A DNA stretch of 47,069 nt from Planctomycetota bacterium (lineage in GTDB: Bacteria; Planctomycetota; UBA1135; JAKEFM01), in contig JAKEFM010000002.1 of the NCBI GenBank assembly GCA_022616055.1, forward strand, positions 1 through 47,069. Reading direction: 5' to 3'. The position numbers and the translations under genes were made by a program. Position 1 is the stretch's first letter. Each line of letters starts with the position of its first letter. Positions 16,610 to 25,540 of the stretch are shown here, in pieces. Below the pieces are notes generated by a model that ran no database searches, was not told the origin of the DNA, and saw nothing but the letters and a program-made list of their open reading frames with translations.

Positions 16610-18601
16610 ATGAAGCACGTCTCGGGGATCTCGGGCGGCGTCCTCCTCCTCGTCGTCGCGGCGGCGCTCTCGGCCCTGCTCGTCTGCTCGGGGCGGGGGC
16701 CCGTCTCGGACCCGGCTCTCGCCTTCGCCCACGTCGGGGCCGGGCGCAGGGTCGAGGTGGCCTACCGCGCGTGGAGGGAGAGGGACGAGGCGGCGGGCGG
16801 GAAGATCTCCGTGCGGCTCGGCTGGTCGAAGGCCTTCTCGACCGAGTTCACGCGCGCGACCGGCCGCGCGACGATCGACCCGGAGCGGGGCACCCTGCGG
16901 GTCGAGGTCGCCGGACTCGAGGACCCCAAGGCCCACGAGGTCTGGCTCGTCGACGACGTCCCCGGCCCCGGGAAGAGCGCGCGCCCCGAGACGGGGGACC
17001 GGACCCTCAAGGCCGGAACGCTCGTCGCGCGGGGGAGCAAGGGGATCCTCGAGGCCGACCTCCGCGATCGCCTCGCGGGGTTCGAGGTGGACGCCGTCGT
17101 CGTCACCCGCGCCGGCACGGACCCGACGAGCTCGGGCCTCCTCTTCGGGACGGCGAGCCTCTTCCAGCGGATGGCGAGGAGCGCCCGGGAAGGGGAGGGG
17201 AAGGGGGGGGCGACCGACCTCGACCGCCTCGTCGCGAAGGGGGCGGACCTCTTCTTCAACGAGACCTTCGCCGGCAACGGGCGGACGTGTGGATCCTGTC
17301 ACCCGTCGGAGAACAACCTCACGATCGACCCCGCGTTCATCGCGACCCTCCCGGCCCGCGACCCGCTCTTCGTCGCGGAGTTCGTCCCGGAGCTGGCGCG
17401 CAACTTCGAGAAGCCCGAGCTGATGCGCAAGGCGGGGCTCATCCTCGAGAACGTCGACGGCTTCGACGACCTCGAGACCCGCTTCGTCCTGCGCGGGGTC
17501 CCCCACACCCTCGCGATGTCGACCTCGATCACGGCTCCTCCCCCGACCGGGGACGAGCCGGTCGTCCTCCCCGCGGAGCGGACCGGGTGGTCGGGGGACG
17601 GGGCGCCCGGGAGCGGGACGCTGCGGGAGTTCGCGAACGGCGCGGTCCGGCAGCACTTCACGAAGACGCTCCGCCGCGAGCCGGGGACCGACTTCCGCTT
17701 CGCGACGGAGGAGGAGCTCGACGCGATCGAGGCGTTCACGCTCGCCCTCGGCCGGGACGAGGACCCCGACGAGCTGGAGGACGTCCGCTTCCGCTCCCCC
17801 CTCGTCGCGCGCGGGCGGGACATCTTCGAGGCCGACGACGCCGAGGGGGGGACCGTCGCGGCGGGGAAGTGCGACCAGTGCCACGCGGAGGCCGGGGCCT
17901 CCGTCTCGTTCGTGCCCGGGGGCTTCAACTTCAACTTCGACACCGGGGTCGAGCGCATCCCCGACTCCATGGGCGACCTGATCGACGCCCCGAGCAACCC
18001 TCCCGACGGCGGGCTCGGGTCGGCGCCGAACCCCGGGGGGGGATTCGGGGACGGCACCTTCAACACCCCCTCGCTCGTCGAGGCGGCCGACACGCCCCCC
18101 TTCTTCCACAACAACGCGATCGGCACCCTCGAGGAGGCGGTCGGGTTCTACAACAGCGCCGCCTTCAACAACTCCCCCGCCGGCCGGTTCCTCGCCGACC
18201 CGAGGACCGGCGTGGCGATCCGCCTCGACGCGACCCAGGTCGCCGCGGTCGCCGCGTTCCTGCGGGTGATGAACGCCCTCGAGAACATCCGCTCCTCGAC
18301 GGAGTTCGCCGTGAGCGCCAAGGAGGCGGGACACGCCCGCGCGGCGCGGGCGCTGCTCCGGCTCGCCATCGCGGACGCCCGGGACGGCGTCGAGGTCCTC
18401 GAATGCGCGGGGCTCCACCCCGCCGCGTCGACCGCGCTGCGCGAGGCGGTCTCCCTCCTCGGGAAGGCCTCGGACGCCTGCTTCGCCTTCAAGCGCCGCG
18501 CGCGGATCGAGAGGGCGCTGCGCGCTCTCGAGCGCGCGCAGGAGGACATGGTCGAGGGGCCCTCCCCCCTCGCCGGGCGCGGGGAGCGAGGACCGATCTA
18601 G
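16610..18601 (+). CDS. di-heme cytochrome c, MauG/cytochrome c peroxidase-like
   Basis: A 663-residue exported protein. An N-terminal hydrophobic segment (VLLLVVAAALSALLV) anchors or exports it. Residues about 65-190 form a beta domain (ISVRLGW, ATGRATIDPERGTLRVEVAGL, EVWLVDD, DAVVVTRAG) like an anti-sigma or SipW-type sandwich. Two heme c motifs follow, CGSCH at 227-231 and CDQCH at 421-425. Di-heme peroxidase-like features include FFNETFAGNGRTCGSCHP, LRGVPHTLAMSTSI and FNTPSLVEAADTPPFFHNNAIGTLEEAVGFYN. The last 100 residues are helical. It probably works in periplasmic electron transfer or oxidation; substrate unknown. Start ATG 16610 is preferred to an upstream in-frame GTG at 16577. It needs heme b from the pathway encoded upstream. 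Confidence 0.85.
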   Translation: MKHVSGISGGVLLLVVAAALSALLVCSGRGPVSDPALAFAHVGAGRRVEVAYRAWRERDEAAGGKISVRLGWSKAFSTEFTRATGRATIDPERGTLRVEVAGLEDPKAHEVWLVDDVPGPGKSARPETGDRTLKAGTLVARGSKGILEADLRDRLAGFEVDAVVVTRAGTDPTSSGLLFGTASLFQRMARSAREGEGKGGATDLDRLVAKGADLFFNETFAGNGRTCGSCHPSENNLTIDPAFIATLPARDPLFVAEFVPELARNFEKPELMRKAGLILENVDGFDDLETRFVLRGVPHTLAMSTSITAPPPTGDEPVVLPAERTGWSGDGAPGSGTLREFANGAVRQHFTKTLRREPGTDFRFATEEELDAIEAFTLALGRDEDPDELEDVRFRSPLVARGRDIFEADDAEGGTVAAGKCDQCHAEAGASVSFVPGGFNFNFDTGVERIPDSMGDLIDAPSNPPDGGLGSAPNPGGGFGDGTFNTPSLVEAADTPPFFHNNAIGTLEEAVGFYNSAAFNNSPAGRFLADPRTGVAIRLDATQVAAVAAFLRVMNALENIRSSTEFAVSAKEAGHARAARALLRLAIADARDGVEVLECAGLHPAASTALREAVSLLGKASDACFAFKRRARIERALRALERAQEDMVEGPSPLAGRGERGPI

Positions 18602-18673
18602 GCCGGGAGGGGCTGTCGACCGGGACGGCGATGGGCCCGCATCGCCAGGGTTGCGTTGCCGTCACGCATGCGG

Positions 18674-20518
18674 CTACGCGCCACCGTCGACGTGGGTGAG
18701 GACCTCGACCATCCGCTCGAGGGCACGCCCCGAGCCCGGATCGCCCGAGTTGCGGAGCACGATCTCCTTCGCGAAGAGGAGGACGAGGTAGCGCAGGCGG
18801 CGGCGTGATTCGCCGGCCGCCGCGCGGTAGTCGGGGTGACCGCGGTTCACCTCCCAGCGGTTGCCCTGCAGCCGCGAGCGCCACTCCTCGAGGGGAGCGT
18901 CCACCAACTCGAGAGGCGGGATCCCCGCGTCGCGGCTTCCGGGCGGGCCGAGTTCCTCGACGACAGCGACGTCGACAGAAGAGGAGGCACGGTGCTCTCC
19001 TTGTCGGGCCGCGACGTCGACCCGCGCGCGGCTCGGCGCGGGCCCCGCGAGGAAGGTCGTCGCCGGCCCGTCGGCCGGATCGACGGCGCCTTCCCCCTCG
19101 ACGACGGTCCAGGAGAACGCGACCTCTCCCTCCACCTTCCGACCGTCCGCGTCGAGGGCGTGGGCGCGGAGGGCTTTGCGCGCCCCCACCTCGACGCGCG
19201 GGCGGGCGGGCGTGATCGAGACCGCCGCGAGGGGTCCTGGGGGAAAGAGCGCGGGCTCGAACTCCCCCCGGGATTCCGGCGATCTCGGCTCGTCCCGCTC
19301 CTCGGGCGGGAGCGCTCCCCCCTCCCCCGCCCCATCGACCTCCTCCCCCCGGCGCAGGTCCCTCGACGCCGGGGCGTGGTCGAGGCCGAGGATCGGGAAG
19401 AGGTCGTAATGGGGCAGGAGGCGGGGCAGCTCGCGGAACACGCGTCTGAGCTCCCGCAAGACCTCGACCTCCTTCTTCTCCTCGCGGCGGGAATCGAAGG
19501 CGAGCAGAGCGGCGCCGACGGCCGGCTCGAAGGCGGCGAGCGCCTCGGCGAAGGCCTGGGCGGAGGCGTTCGGCACGACCCCGCGGCGCGAGCCGGGCGC
19601 GACGTCGAAGTCGGGGAACTCCACGACCCCCTCGAGGCGGCCGAGGCTCCAGGGCTCGCGCGCGAAGTCGAAGCCTTCCAGCGCGGCGAGGTCGTCGCAG
19701 ACGACCGTCCCCCCCGACTCGACGCGGACCCGGCCGGTCCCCTCGTCCCGGCCGAGGACGTGGAGGTCGATCCGGATGGGGCTCCGGCTCGGCACGGGCA
19801 CCCGCTCGGGGAGGGGGAGGCGCTCGCCGCGGAACCGGACCGGCTCGACGAGGATCGCCTTCTCCGCCCTCCCGCGCGCGGCCTCGTCGAGGACCTCGAG
19901 CCGGACGCCCCGGCCGAGGATTTGGCCGCGCAGCTCCGCGGCGAGGTAGTTCGCCGCGCGGCGTCCGACGAGGGACTTCCAGGCCGCCGTGTGGACGTCG
20001 GCGACGAGCACCTCCGTCCAGGTCTCCTCGACCGGGAGGTGCCCGCCCGGCTCGAAGATCTCGTAGCGGTCGGAGTCCTCCCACATCCGCAGCGCCAGGA
20101 CGGGCGAGCCCCCGACGCGCGTGCGCATCTCGAAGGCGTGGCCCACGCACCAGAAACCGAGGATCCCGATCCCGTACTTCCCCTGCATCATCAGCGCGCG
20201 GCGCTCGGAGGCCGAGACGCCGAGCTTGTAGGAGTGGCCGATGTTCGTCGCGATCCGCTCGAGGGCGGTCCGGCGGTCCTCCTCGGGGAAGACGCCGCGC
20301 CCGTCGTCGCGGACGGAGAGGCACCGGAGTCGACCGCGCCGGAACCGTCGGACGCGGACGGCCCTCGCCTGCGCCTCGAGGGAGTTCTGGACGAGCTCGG
20401 CGAGGGCCTTGCGAGGGTCGGTCTGGGAACGCGCGATCAGCCGGATCAGGTCGAAGGGGTCGGCGGGGCGGATCTTGCCGCGGGCTTTCGACGCGGGGGC
20501 GGGGGCTCGGCGCGCCAC
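18674..20518 (-). CDS. GHKL (HSP90/MutL-type) ATPase with Ig-like C-terminal region
   Basis: A 614-residue cytoplasmic protein. The N-terminal 200 residues carry the GHKL (Bergerat) ATPase motifs: N-box ALAELVQNSLEAQA with E41 and N45, G1 box VRDDGRGVF (D71/D72), and lid GKYGIGILGFWCVG (113-126). This fits HSP90/MORC/MutL-like ATPases. A middle region resembles an S5-type transducer. Residues about 425-520 look like a bacterial Ig fold (AVSITPARPRVEVGARKALRAHALDADGRKVEGEVAFSWTV). The last 80 residues are helical. The start is GTG 20518. It is convergent with the cytochrome gene and divergent from the FG-GAP gene, so it is monocistronic and its role is unclear: chaperone-like, DNA repair or defence are all possible. 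Confidence 0.8.
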   Translation of the reverse strand: MARRAPAPASKARGKIRPADPFDLIRLIARSQTDPRKALAELVQNSLEAQARAVRVRRFRRGRLRCLSVRDDGRGVFPEEDRRTALERIATNIGHSYKLGVSASERRALMMQGKYGIGILGFWCVGHAFEMRTRVGGSPVLALRMWEDSDRYEIFEPGGHLPVEETWTEVLVADVHTAAWKSLVGRRAANYLAAELRGQILGRGVRLEVLDEAARGRAEKAILVEPVRFRGERLPLPERVPVPSRSPIRIDLHVLGRDEGTGRVRVESGGTVVCDDLAALEGFDFAREPWSLGRLEGVVEFPDFDVAPGSRRGVVPNASAQAFAEALAAFEPAVGAALLAFDSRREEKKEVEVLRELRRVFRELPRLLPHYDLFPILGLDHAPASRDLRRGEEVDGAGEGGALPPEERDEPRSPESRGEFEPALFPPGPLAAVSITPARPRVEVGARKALRAHALDADGRKVEGEVAFSWTVVEGEGAVDPADGPATTFLAGPAPSRARVDVAARQGEHRASSSVDVAVVEELGPPGSRDAGIPPLELVDAPLEEWRSRLQGNRWEVNRGHPDYRAAAGESRRRLRYLVLLFAKEIVLRNSGDPGSGRALERMVEVLTHVDGGA

Positions 20519-20612
20519 GCGCGGAGGATAGCCGCGCGTGGGACCGGAGGGAGGAGGTCCGGCTCATGGAACGGGGAGGGTCCGGAGCGGAGAGACTGGT
20601 CGGGCGCTGGAG

Positions 20613-20640
20613 TTGCATTGCCTGGGGGGCGTCCTAGAGT
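20613..20640 (+). promoter_or_regulatory. candidate promoter of the FG-GAP gene
   Basis: TTGCAT (20613-20618), 16-bp spacer and TAGAGT (20635-20640). It matches the RRM-leader promoter in the -35 hexamer, spacer length and four to five positions of the -10. The predicted 5' UTR is about 67 nt. Confidence 0.5.
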
Positions 20641-20660
20641 CGGGCTCCCGCGACGCGCGA

Positions 20661-20683
20661 GACGTGCGCCTCGGGCGCACGTC
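20661..20683 (+). repeat. 10-bp perfect hairpin in the 5' UTR of the FG-GAP gene
   Basis: GACGTGCGCC pairs perfectly with GGCGCACGTC across a 3-base loop (TCG). It lies between the predicted start of transcription and the GGAGGAG ribosome site at about 20700. No U-tract follows, so it is more likely an mRNA-stabilising or regulatory hairpin than a terminator. Confidence 0.5.
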
Positions 20684-20713
20684 CCCGGCTCCCTAGCAGG
20701 GAGGAGCCCCACC

Positions 20714-23365
20714 ATGAAGTCGATCGCGCCGGGAATCGTCCTCTTTCTCCTCGCCCCCGCGTCGGCCGCCGCGCAGGAGTCCGCCGCGTTCTTCGACGCC
20801 CCCCTCGTCGTGGCGGGCCCGCTCCAGCGGATGGACGCGCTCCCCGACCTGGACGGCGACGCGTTCCCCGACGCTCTCGGGGTCTGGTGGGACGCGACGA
20901 GCACCGCCACCCTCCAGTCCTGGATCAACGACGGGGCCGGGCGCCTCGACCCGTCCTGGACCCTCCCCCTCGGCTCCGTCGCGATCGGTCTGGGACCGAT
21001 CGCCCCGATCGCCGTCCTCTCGCTCAACGGGGACGCCCTCCAGGACTTCGTCGTCGGAGCGGGGACGAACCTGCGCTGGTACCTCTCGAACGGGAGTCTG
21101 AACCCGGTCCAGCTCTTCTCGGTGACGCTCAACTCGAACGCCGCCGCCATCGCCGTGGCGGACTTCGACGGGAACGGGTCGACCGACGTCGCCGTCGTCA
21201 CGAACGAGCTGCGGATCTACGTCGACCAGGGGTTCTCGCCCCCCCTCCTCGCCTCGACCTTCCCTCTCTCCCCGGCTCCGCTCTCCCCTCTCGCCTACCA
21301 GCTCCTGACGGCGGAGGTGAACGGCGACGGGGCGCCCGACCTCGTCGCCTGCATCACCGATGCGGCGGGGACGACGCTGCGCCTCCTCCCCGTCCTCGGC
21401 GGGGCCGTCCAGACGCCGCAGGACTTCCCCATGCCCGGGGTGAACGACCCGATGCCCGCGGCCGGGGACGTCGACGGGGACGGGGACGTGGACCTGGTCG
21501 TCTTCCGGATGACCGAGTACCAGGTGCTGCGACGGACCGGCCCCGCGAGCTTCGTCGCGGAGCCCTGGACGTCGGGCGGGCCGGCGACGGACCTCGTCGA
21601 CGTCGACCTGGACGGCGACGTCGACGGGATCTGCTGCGGGGGGGGAGGCGGCGGCGGAGGCGGAGGCGGCGGGGGAAGCCCCCCTTCTCCGAACGACGCC
21701 AATTCCTCCTTCCGGGTCTCGCGCAACGACGGGACCGGCGCCTTCGCGCCCGCCTTCCTGATCCAGGGGGTCGGCTCGCGACACATCGCGGGCGCCCTCG
21801 ACCTCGACGCCGACGGCGACCTCGATCTCGTCGGGGGGCGCTGCGTCTATTACTCCCCGGACGCCTCGGGGCCGCAGGCTTACCCCACGCTCGGCGCCGG
21901 GATCGAGTCGGGCCGGACGGCGACCGACGCGGAGGGGGACGCCGACCCCGACTTCGCCTTCGGCCTCGGCACCTTCCACCGGGGAAGCGGCGACGGGACC
22001 TACACTCCGACGACGCTCGCCGCGCCCCCACCGCCCGCCGGGACGCAGTTCGTCTCGCCCGGCTGGCCGGGGGACTTCGACGGGGACGGGGACGCCGACC
22101 TGATCGTCAAGCAGATGGCAGGGACGGCGTTCGTCGCGATGCGCCGCCTCGAGAACAACGGCGGGGGAGTCCTCGTCGACGGGGGGGCCGCGGGGGCGCC
22201 CGGCGCGGACTTCTCCGTCGTCCCCGGCTCCCCCATCGTCAACGGCATCCCCGAGTGGCAGATCGGCCTCTCCTCGAGCTACTCGATCGCGGCCGACGCG
22301 GACGGGGACGGCGACCTCGACCTCGTCCTGCGGCGCTTCGTGCAGCCGCTCGCGAGCGTGATCTGGTGGAACGACGGGACGGGCTTCTTCACCGCGCCTC
22401 TCTCCCTTCCCAGCCAGAACGTGAAGAAGGTGCTCGACATGAACGGCGACGGGCTGCCCGACCTCGTCGGGGCGGGCCCCCCGCCGGGCTCCTTCAGCGG
22501 CCCGCTCGGGATCCGCTACGGCCTGGGAGGGGGCGCCTTCGGGCCCCCCGTCGGGCCGATCGCCCCCGACATCCACACGGGGGACCAGATCGCCGTCGTC
22601 GACTTCGACGGCGACGGCGACCTCGACGTCGGGGAAGCCCACGCGGGGAGGACCGTCCACCTGAACGACGGCTTCGGCGGCTTCGCGGCGACGCTGGTCC
22701 TCCCGATGGGGTCGAACCCGCCGACCGGCTTCGGCTCCTTCCTCGCCATCGACGTCGACGTCGACGGGTTCCTCGACGTCGTGGCGAGCCCGGGCTCCTT
22801 CGGCGGAGGGAACGGCGTCGACATCTACCGGAGGCTCGGTCCCGGGCTCTCCTTCGCTCCTCCCGTCTCCCAGACCGTCATCGCCACGAGCATCGCCGAC
22901 GTGGACGGCGACGGGGACATCGACTCGGTCTCCCACGACGTCGTGCGAAACCGCCGGTTCGAGGGCCTCGCGGCGGGGCTGCGCCGCCAGTTCGGGACGG
23001 GCCTCGCCGGTTCCGGGGCGACGATCCCCACCCTCGGCGCGGCGGGTCCCTTCCGGCCGAACTCGGGGGCGGACGTGCGGGTCACCGGGGGACTCGGGGG
23101 AGCCACCGCGGTCCTCGTCCTCGGGACGAACGAGTGGAGCGTCCCGATCTTCGGAGGGACCCTCCTGACGAATCCCCTGGTCGTGATCCCGCTGGTCCTC
23201 GGGGGGACGCCGGGCGTCCCGGGCGAGGGGGGGTTCGCCCTCCCCTGGCTCGTCGCCCCGAGCCTCGCGGGCCAGACGGCCTACGCCCAGGTCGGCGTCC
23301 TCGACCCGGGCGCGCCGCAGTCGGTCGCCCTCTCGAACGGCCTGCGGGTGACCGTCGGGCTCTAG
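20714..23365 (+). CDS. secreted FG-GAP/VCBS repeat beta-propeller protein
   Basis: An 883-residue exported protein with signal peptide MKSIAPGIVLFLLAPASAAAQ. The body has about twelve calcium-binding loops of the DxDGDGxxD type, for example ADFDGNGSTDVAVV, GDVDGDGDVDLVVF, ALDLDADGDLDLVG, GDFDGDGDADLIV, ADADGDGDLDLVL and ADVDGDGDIDSVS, as in integrin-like FG-GAP propellers. About residue 311 a CC pair is followed by 13 consecutive glycines. The C-terminal 130 residues (FGTGLAGSGATIPTLGAAGPF to LSNGLRVTVGL) match a domain recurrent at the end of secreted proteins in some Planctomycetota. ATG 20714 has GGAGGAG seven bases upstream. A surface or matrix role is likely; no enzymatic motif is seen. 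Confidence 0.88.
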   Translation: MKSIAPGIVLFLLAPASAAAQESAAFFDAPLVVAGPLQRMDALPDLDGDAFPDALGVWWDATSTATLQSWINDGAGRLDPSWTLPLGSVAIGLGPIAPIAVLSLNGDALQDFVVGAGTNLRWYLSNGSLNPVQLFSVTLNSNAAAIAVADFDGNGSTDVAVVTNELRIYVDQGFSPPLLASTFPLSPAPLSPLAYQLLTAEVNGDGAPDLVACITDAAGTTLRLLPVLGGAVQTPQDFPMPGVNDPMPAAGDVDGDGDVDLVVFRMTEYQVLRRTGPASFVAEPWTSGGPATDLVDVDLDGDVDGICCGGGGGGGGGGGGGSPPSPNDANSSFRVSRNDGTGAFAPAFLIQGVGSRHIAGALDLDADGDLDLVGGRCVYYSPDASGPQAYPTLGAGIESGRTATDAEGDADPDFAFGLGTFHRGSGDGTYTPTTLAAPPPPAGTQFVSPGWPGDFDGDGDADLIVKQMAGTAFVAMRRLENNGGGVLVDGGAAGAPGADFSVVPGSPIVNGIPEWQIGLSSSYSIAADADGDGDLDLVLRRFVQPLASVIWWNDGTGFFTAPLSLPSQNVKKVLDMNGDGLPDLVGAGPPPGSFSGPLGIRYGLGGGAFGPPVGPIAPDIHTGDQIAVVDFDGDGDLDVGEAHAGRTVHLNDGFGGFAATLVLPMGSNPPTGFGSFLAIDVDVDGFLDVVASPGSFGGGNGVDIYRRLGPGLSFAPPVSQTVIATSIADVDGDGDIDSVSHDVVRNRRFEGLAAGLRRQFGTGLAGSGATIPTLGAAGPFRPNSGADVRVTGGLGGATAVLVLGTNEWSVPIFGGTLLTNPLVVIPLVLGGTPGVPGEGGFALPWLVAPSLAGQTAYAQVGVLDPGAPQSVALSNGLRVTVGL

Positions 23366-23369
23366 CCGG

Positions 23370-25319
23370 TCAGTACTGGAGCCAGACCTGCGAGGCGGGG
23401 TCGCCCGCCGCCGCGTTCTCGATCAGGTCGGCGACGTAGTCGAGGATGAGGAAGGAGACGACGTCTCCGTTGCCCTCGGCCCTGTGCGCGAGCGCGCGGA
23501 AGGAGGCGTACCCCCACACGCCGAGGATCGGCCCCCCGGCGACGACGTCCTGCCCGTCGTTCGACTCCACGGTCCGGTAGCCGCCGAGGACCGAGATCCC
23601 GACGAAGAGCCGCTCCATGTCCTCGAGGACCCCCTCGTAGGCGGGGCTGGTCCCGAGGAGCTCCGCCATCCGGACGAAGACGGAGGCGACCATCGCCTCG
23701 GAGTAGGGATAGGCGATCCCCGAGGGGGGGCAGTACCCCGGGAACGCCGGCTGGAACTGGGGACACCAGGTGACCCACTTCGGGCCCGAGTAGATCGAGA
23801 AGGCCCGCTTCGGCGGCCCTCCCGGCACCGGCACGACTCCCCGGCCCGGGACGAGCTTGGCGATGATCCAGAGATCGATCCGGTCGAGGAAGTCCTGGCG
23901 GAAGCCCTCCGGTCCGACGAGGAAGGCCCGGAGCGCGTTCTCGAGGGGGCGGCTCACCGCCCTCCCCTCCCCGAACGTCCCGGAGAACGCCCCACTCGGC
24001 CCTCCGGGCCCCTCGTACGCCGCCCAGAACTCCCCCATCTGCCACATCTCGAGGGCGAGGTACTCGTCGCCCGTCAGCTCCACGACCTCGTGGATGATCC
24101 CGGCCTCGGAGTGGGCCTCGTCCCTCCCGATCCAGCCGTGGTTCCCGGTGATGTGGGTCGAGTACGCGCCCTGCGGGCGCAGCGGCGGCGAGACCCATCC
24201 GGCGAGCGTGGAGACCCCGGGGTAGTCCTCGAACCGGAAGGGGTAGTAGTGGTCGTTGCGATGGCTCGCCTGGGTGATCGCCAGGCAGTCGAACTTCCGG
24301 AGCAGCGAGGGGGCCCGGGTGCGGTAGAGGTCGAGGAGCGCGAGCTTCCCCCACCCGCCGTGCGGCCCGCTCGATCCCTCGTCCTTCATCAGGAAGCCGA
24401 GGTTGTCCCACGGGTCCGGCCGCGGGGTGGCGAGCCAGCCCTGCGCCGACCCCTCGGCGGCGATCCTCGACGCCATGGTCGCGCCGGCGGGATCCTTCAG
24501 GGTCCCGTAGAGGCCCGCCGCCCCGGACTGGGAGACCCAGACGGGATCGGGGAGGCCGTGGAGCGGGTAGATCGCGCTCAGGGCGAAGGAGACGAAGTCC
24601 GAGCCGATGCCGCCCCAGGCGAACCGGGTCGCCCAGCGCTGGCCGTCCCCGAGGGTCCCGAGGGGAAAGGAGTACTCGACGAGCGGGGTGACCGGGACGA
24701 CCTGGTGCGCGTTCCCGTAGAGCGGCACCAGGCCCCCGCCGTCGATCCGCAGCTTGAGAGTCGAGATGGCGATCGGAGCCGCGTTGTTCCGGACGAGCGC
24801 GTCGTTCCCGACGACGAAGGTCAGCTTCCCGAAGTTCTGCCCGGCGAGCACCTCGGCGAAGATCTGGATCCGAAGCGCCGCGTTGGTCGGCCCGACGGTG
24901 GTCGCAAAGAGGAAGCAGGCCCGATCGGGGGTGGCGTCGAGGAGCGACCAGGCCCCCGCGTAGAAGGAGGTCCCGTTGACGGTGACGGTGAGCACGGCCG
25001 GGACGGTGAAGGGGAGGGCCGGGAAGCCCGTGGGGTTCGTTCCCACGAACTCCACGTCGTGGGTCTGCTCCTCGTACGGGTTGACCGAGACGAGCCGGGT
25101 CGCGCTCGCCCACTTGACGCTCCCGTCCGGCCAGCGCGAGACGGCGCGGTAGGGGGAGGGGACCCCCCCGATCGTGATCCCCGTGCTCGGCTGGAGGACG
25201 CCGGGCGCCGCGGGGATCGCGAACTTCACCTTCTCGTTTCTCGGGTAGCCGGTGCCGTTGAAGACGGAGACCTGGCCGACCGGTTGAAAGAGTGCGAGCG
25301 CGAGGAGGAGAGCGCCCAT
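23370..25319 (-). CDS. secreted protein with PcRGLX/YetA-like RIFT-barrel and (alpha/alpha) toroid features
   Basis: A 649-residue exported protein with signal peptide MGALLLALALFQPVGQ. Residues 20-80 (FNGTGYPRNEKVKFAIPAAPG, then YRAVSRWPDGSVKWASATRLV) resemble the N-terminal RIFT barrel of exo-rhamnogalacturonan lyase (PcRGLX/YetA-like) proteins, whose hallmark is RWPDGSxRW. The second half has toroid-like helices with HITGNHGWIGRDEAHSEAGII and LTGDEYLALEMWQMGEFW, where the His/Asp/Glu cluster could be an active site. A polysaccharide lyase or related carbohydrate-active role is therefore plausible but unproven. ATG 25319 has a GGGAG upstream. It is convergent with the FG-GAP gene; the two stop codons are four bases apart. 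Confidence 0.65.
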   Translation of the reverse strand: MGALLLALALFQPVGQVSVFNGTGYPRNEKVKFAIPAAPGVLQPSTGITIGGVPSPYRAVSRWPDGSVKWASATRLVSVNPYEEQTHDVEFVGTNPTGFPALPFTVPAVLTVTVNGTSFYAGAWSLLDATPDRACFLFATTVGPTNAALRIQIFAEVLAGQNFGKLTFVVGNDALVRNNAAPIAISTLKLRIDGGGLVPLYGNAHQVVPVTPLVEYSFPLGTLGDGQRWATRFAWGGIGSDFVSFALSAIYPLHGLPDPVWVSQSGAAGLYGTLKDPAGATMASRIAAEGSAQGWLATPRPDPWDNLGFLMKDEGSSGPHGGWGKLALLDLYRTRAPSLLRKFDCLAITQASHRNDHYYPFRFEDYPGVSTLAGWVSPPLRPQGAYSTHITGNHGWIGRDEAHSEAGIIHEVVELTGDEYLALEMWQMGEFWAAYEGPGGPSGAFSGTFGEGRAVSRPLENALRAFLVGPEGFRQDFLDRIDLWIIAKLVPGRGVVPVPGGPPKRAFSIYSGPKWVTWCPQFQPAFPGYCPPSGIAYPYSEAMVASVFVRMAELLGTSPAYEGVLEDMERLFVGISVLGGYRTVESNDGQDVVAGGPILGVWGYASFRALAHRAEGNGDVVSFLILDYVADLIENAAAGDPASQVWLQY

Positions 25320-25455
25320 GGAGTGGCTCCCGAGAGGAGAGGCCCCTCACCAGCCGCGGTGCCCGTTGCGGGGCGTGCCCTTCCCCCGCGGCGAGGCTCC
25401 CTCCTCGCGCGGGTCGCGGTGGTTCCGAGAGGCTACCTAACCTGGAACGGCAGGG

Positions 25456-25484
25456 GTCGTAGCGGGTCCGACGGAAAAGCACAA
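25456..25484 (-). promoter_or_regulatory. candidate promoter of the PcRGLX-like gene
   Basis: On the reverse strand TTGTGC (25484-25479), 17-bp spacer, TACGAC (25461-25456). The -10 and its preceding CCGC resemble the promoters of the NYN cassettes (CCGCTACGAA). The 5' UTR would be about 130 nt. Confidence 0.4.
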
Positions 25485-25540
25485 GCCCCTTCCCCACCTC
25501 CATAGGTGGAGGCGATCCCCCCCCAGGCGGCCCCGCCCGC

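Noticed and set aside
21647..21685. Run of 13 glycine codons in the FG-GAP gene as a possible frameshift or assembly error
   Set aside because: The frame and FG-GAP pattern continue correctly on both sides, so it is a low-complexity linker rather than an error.
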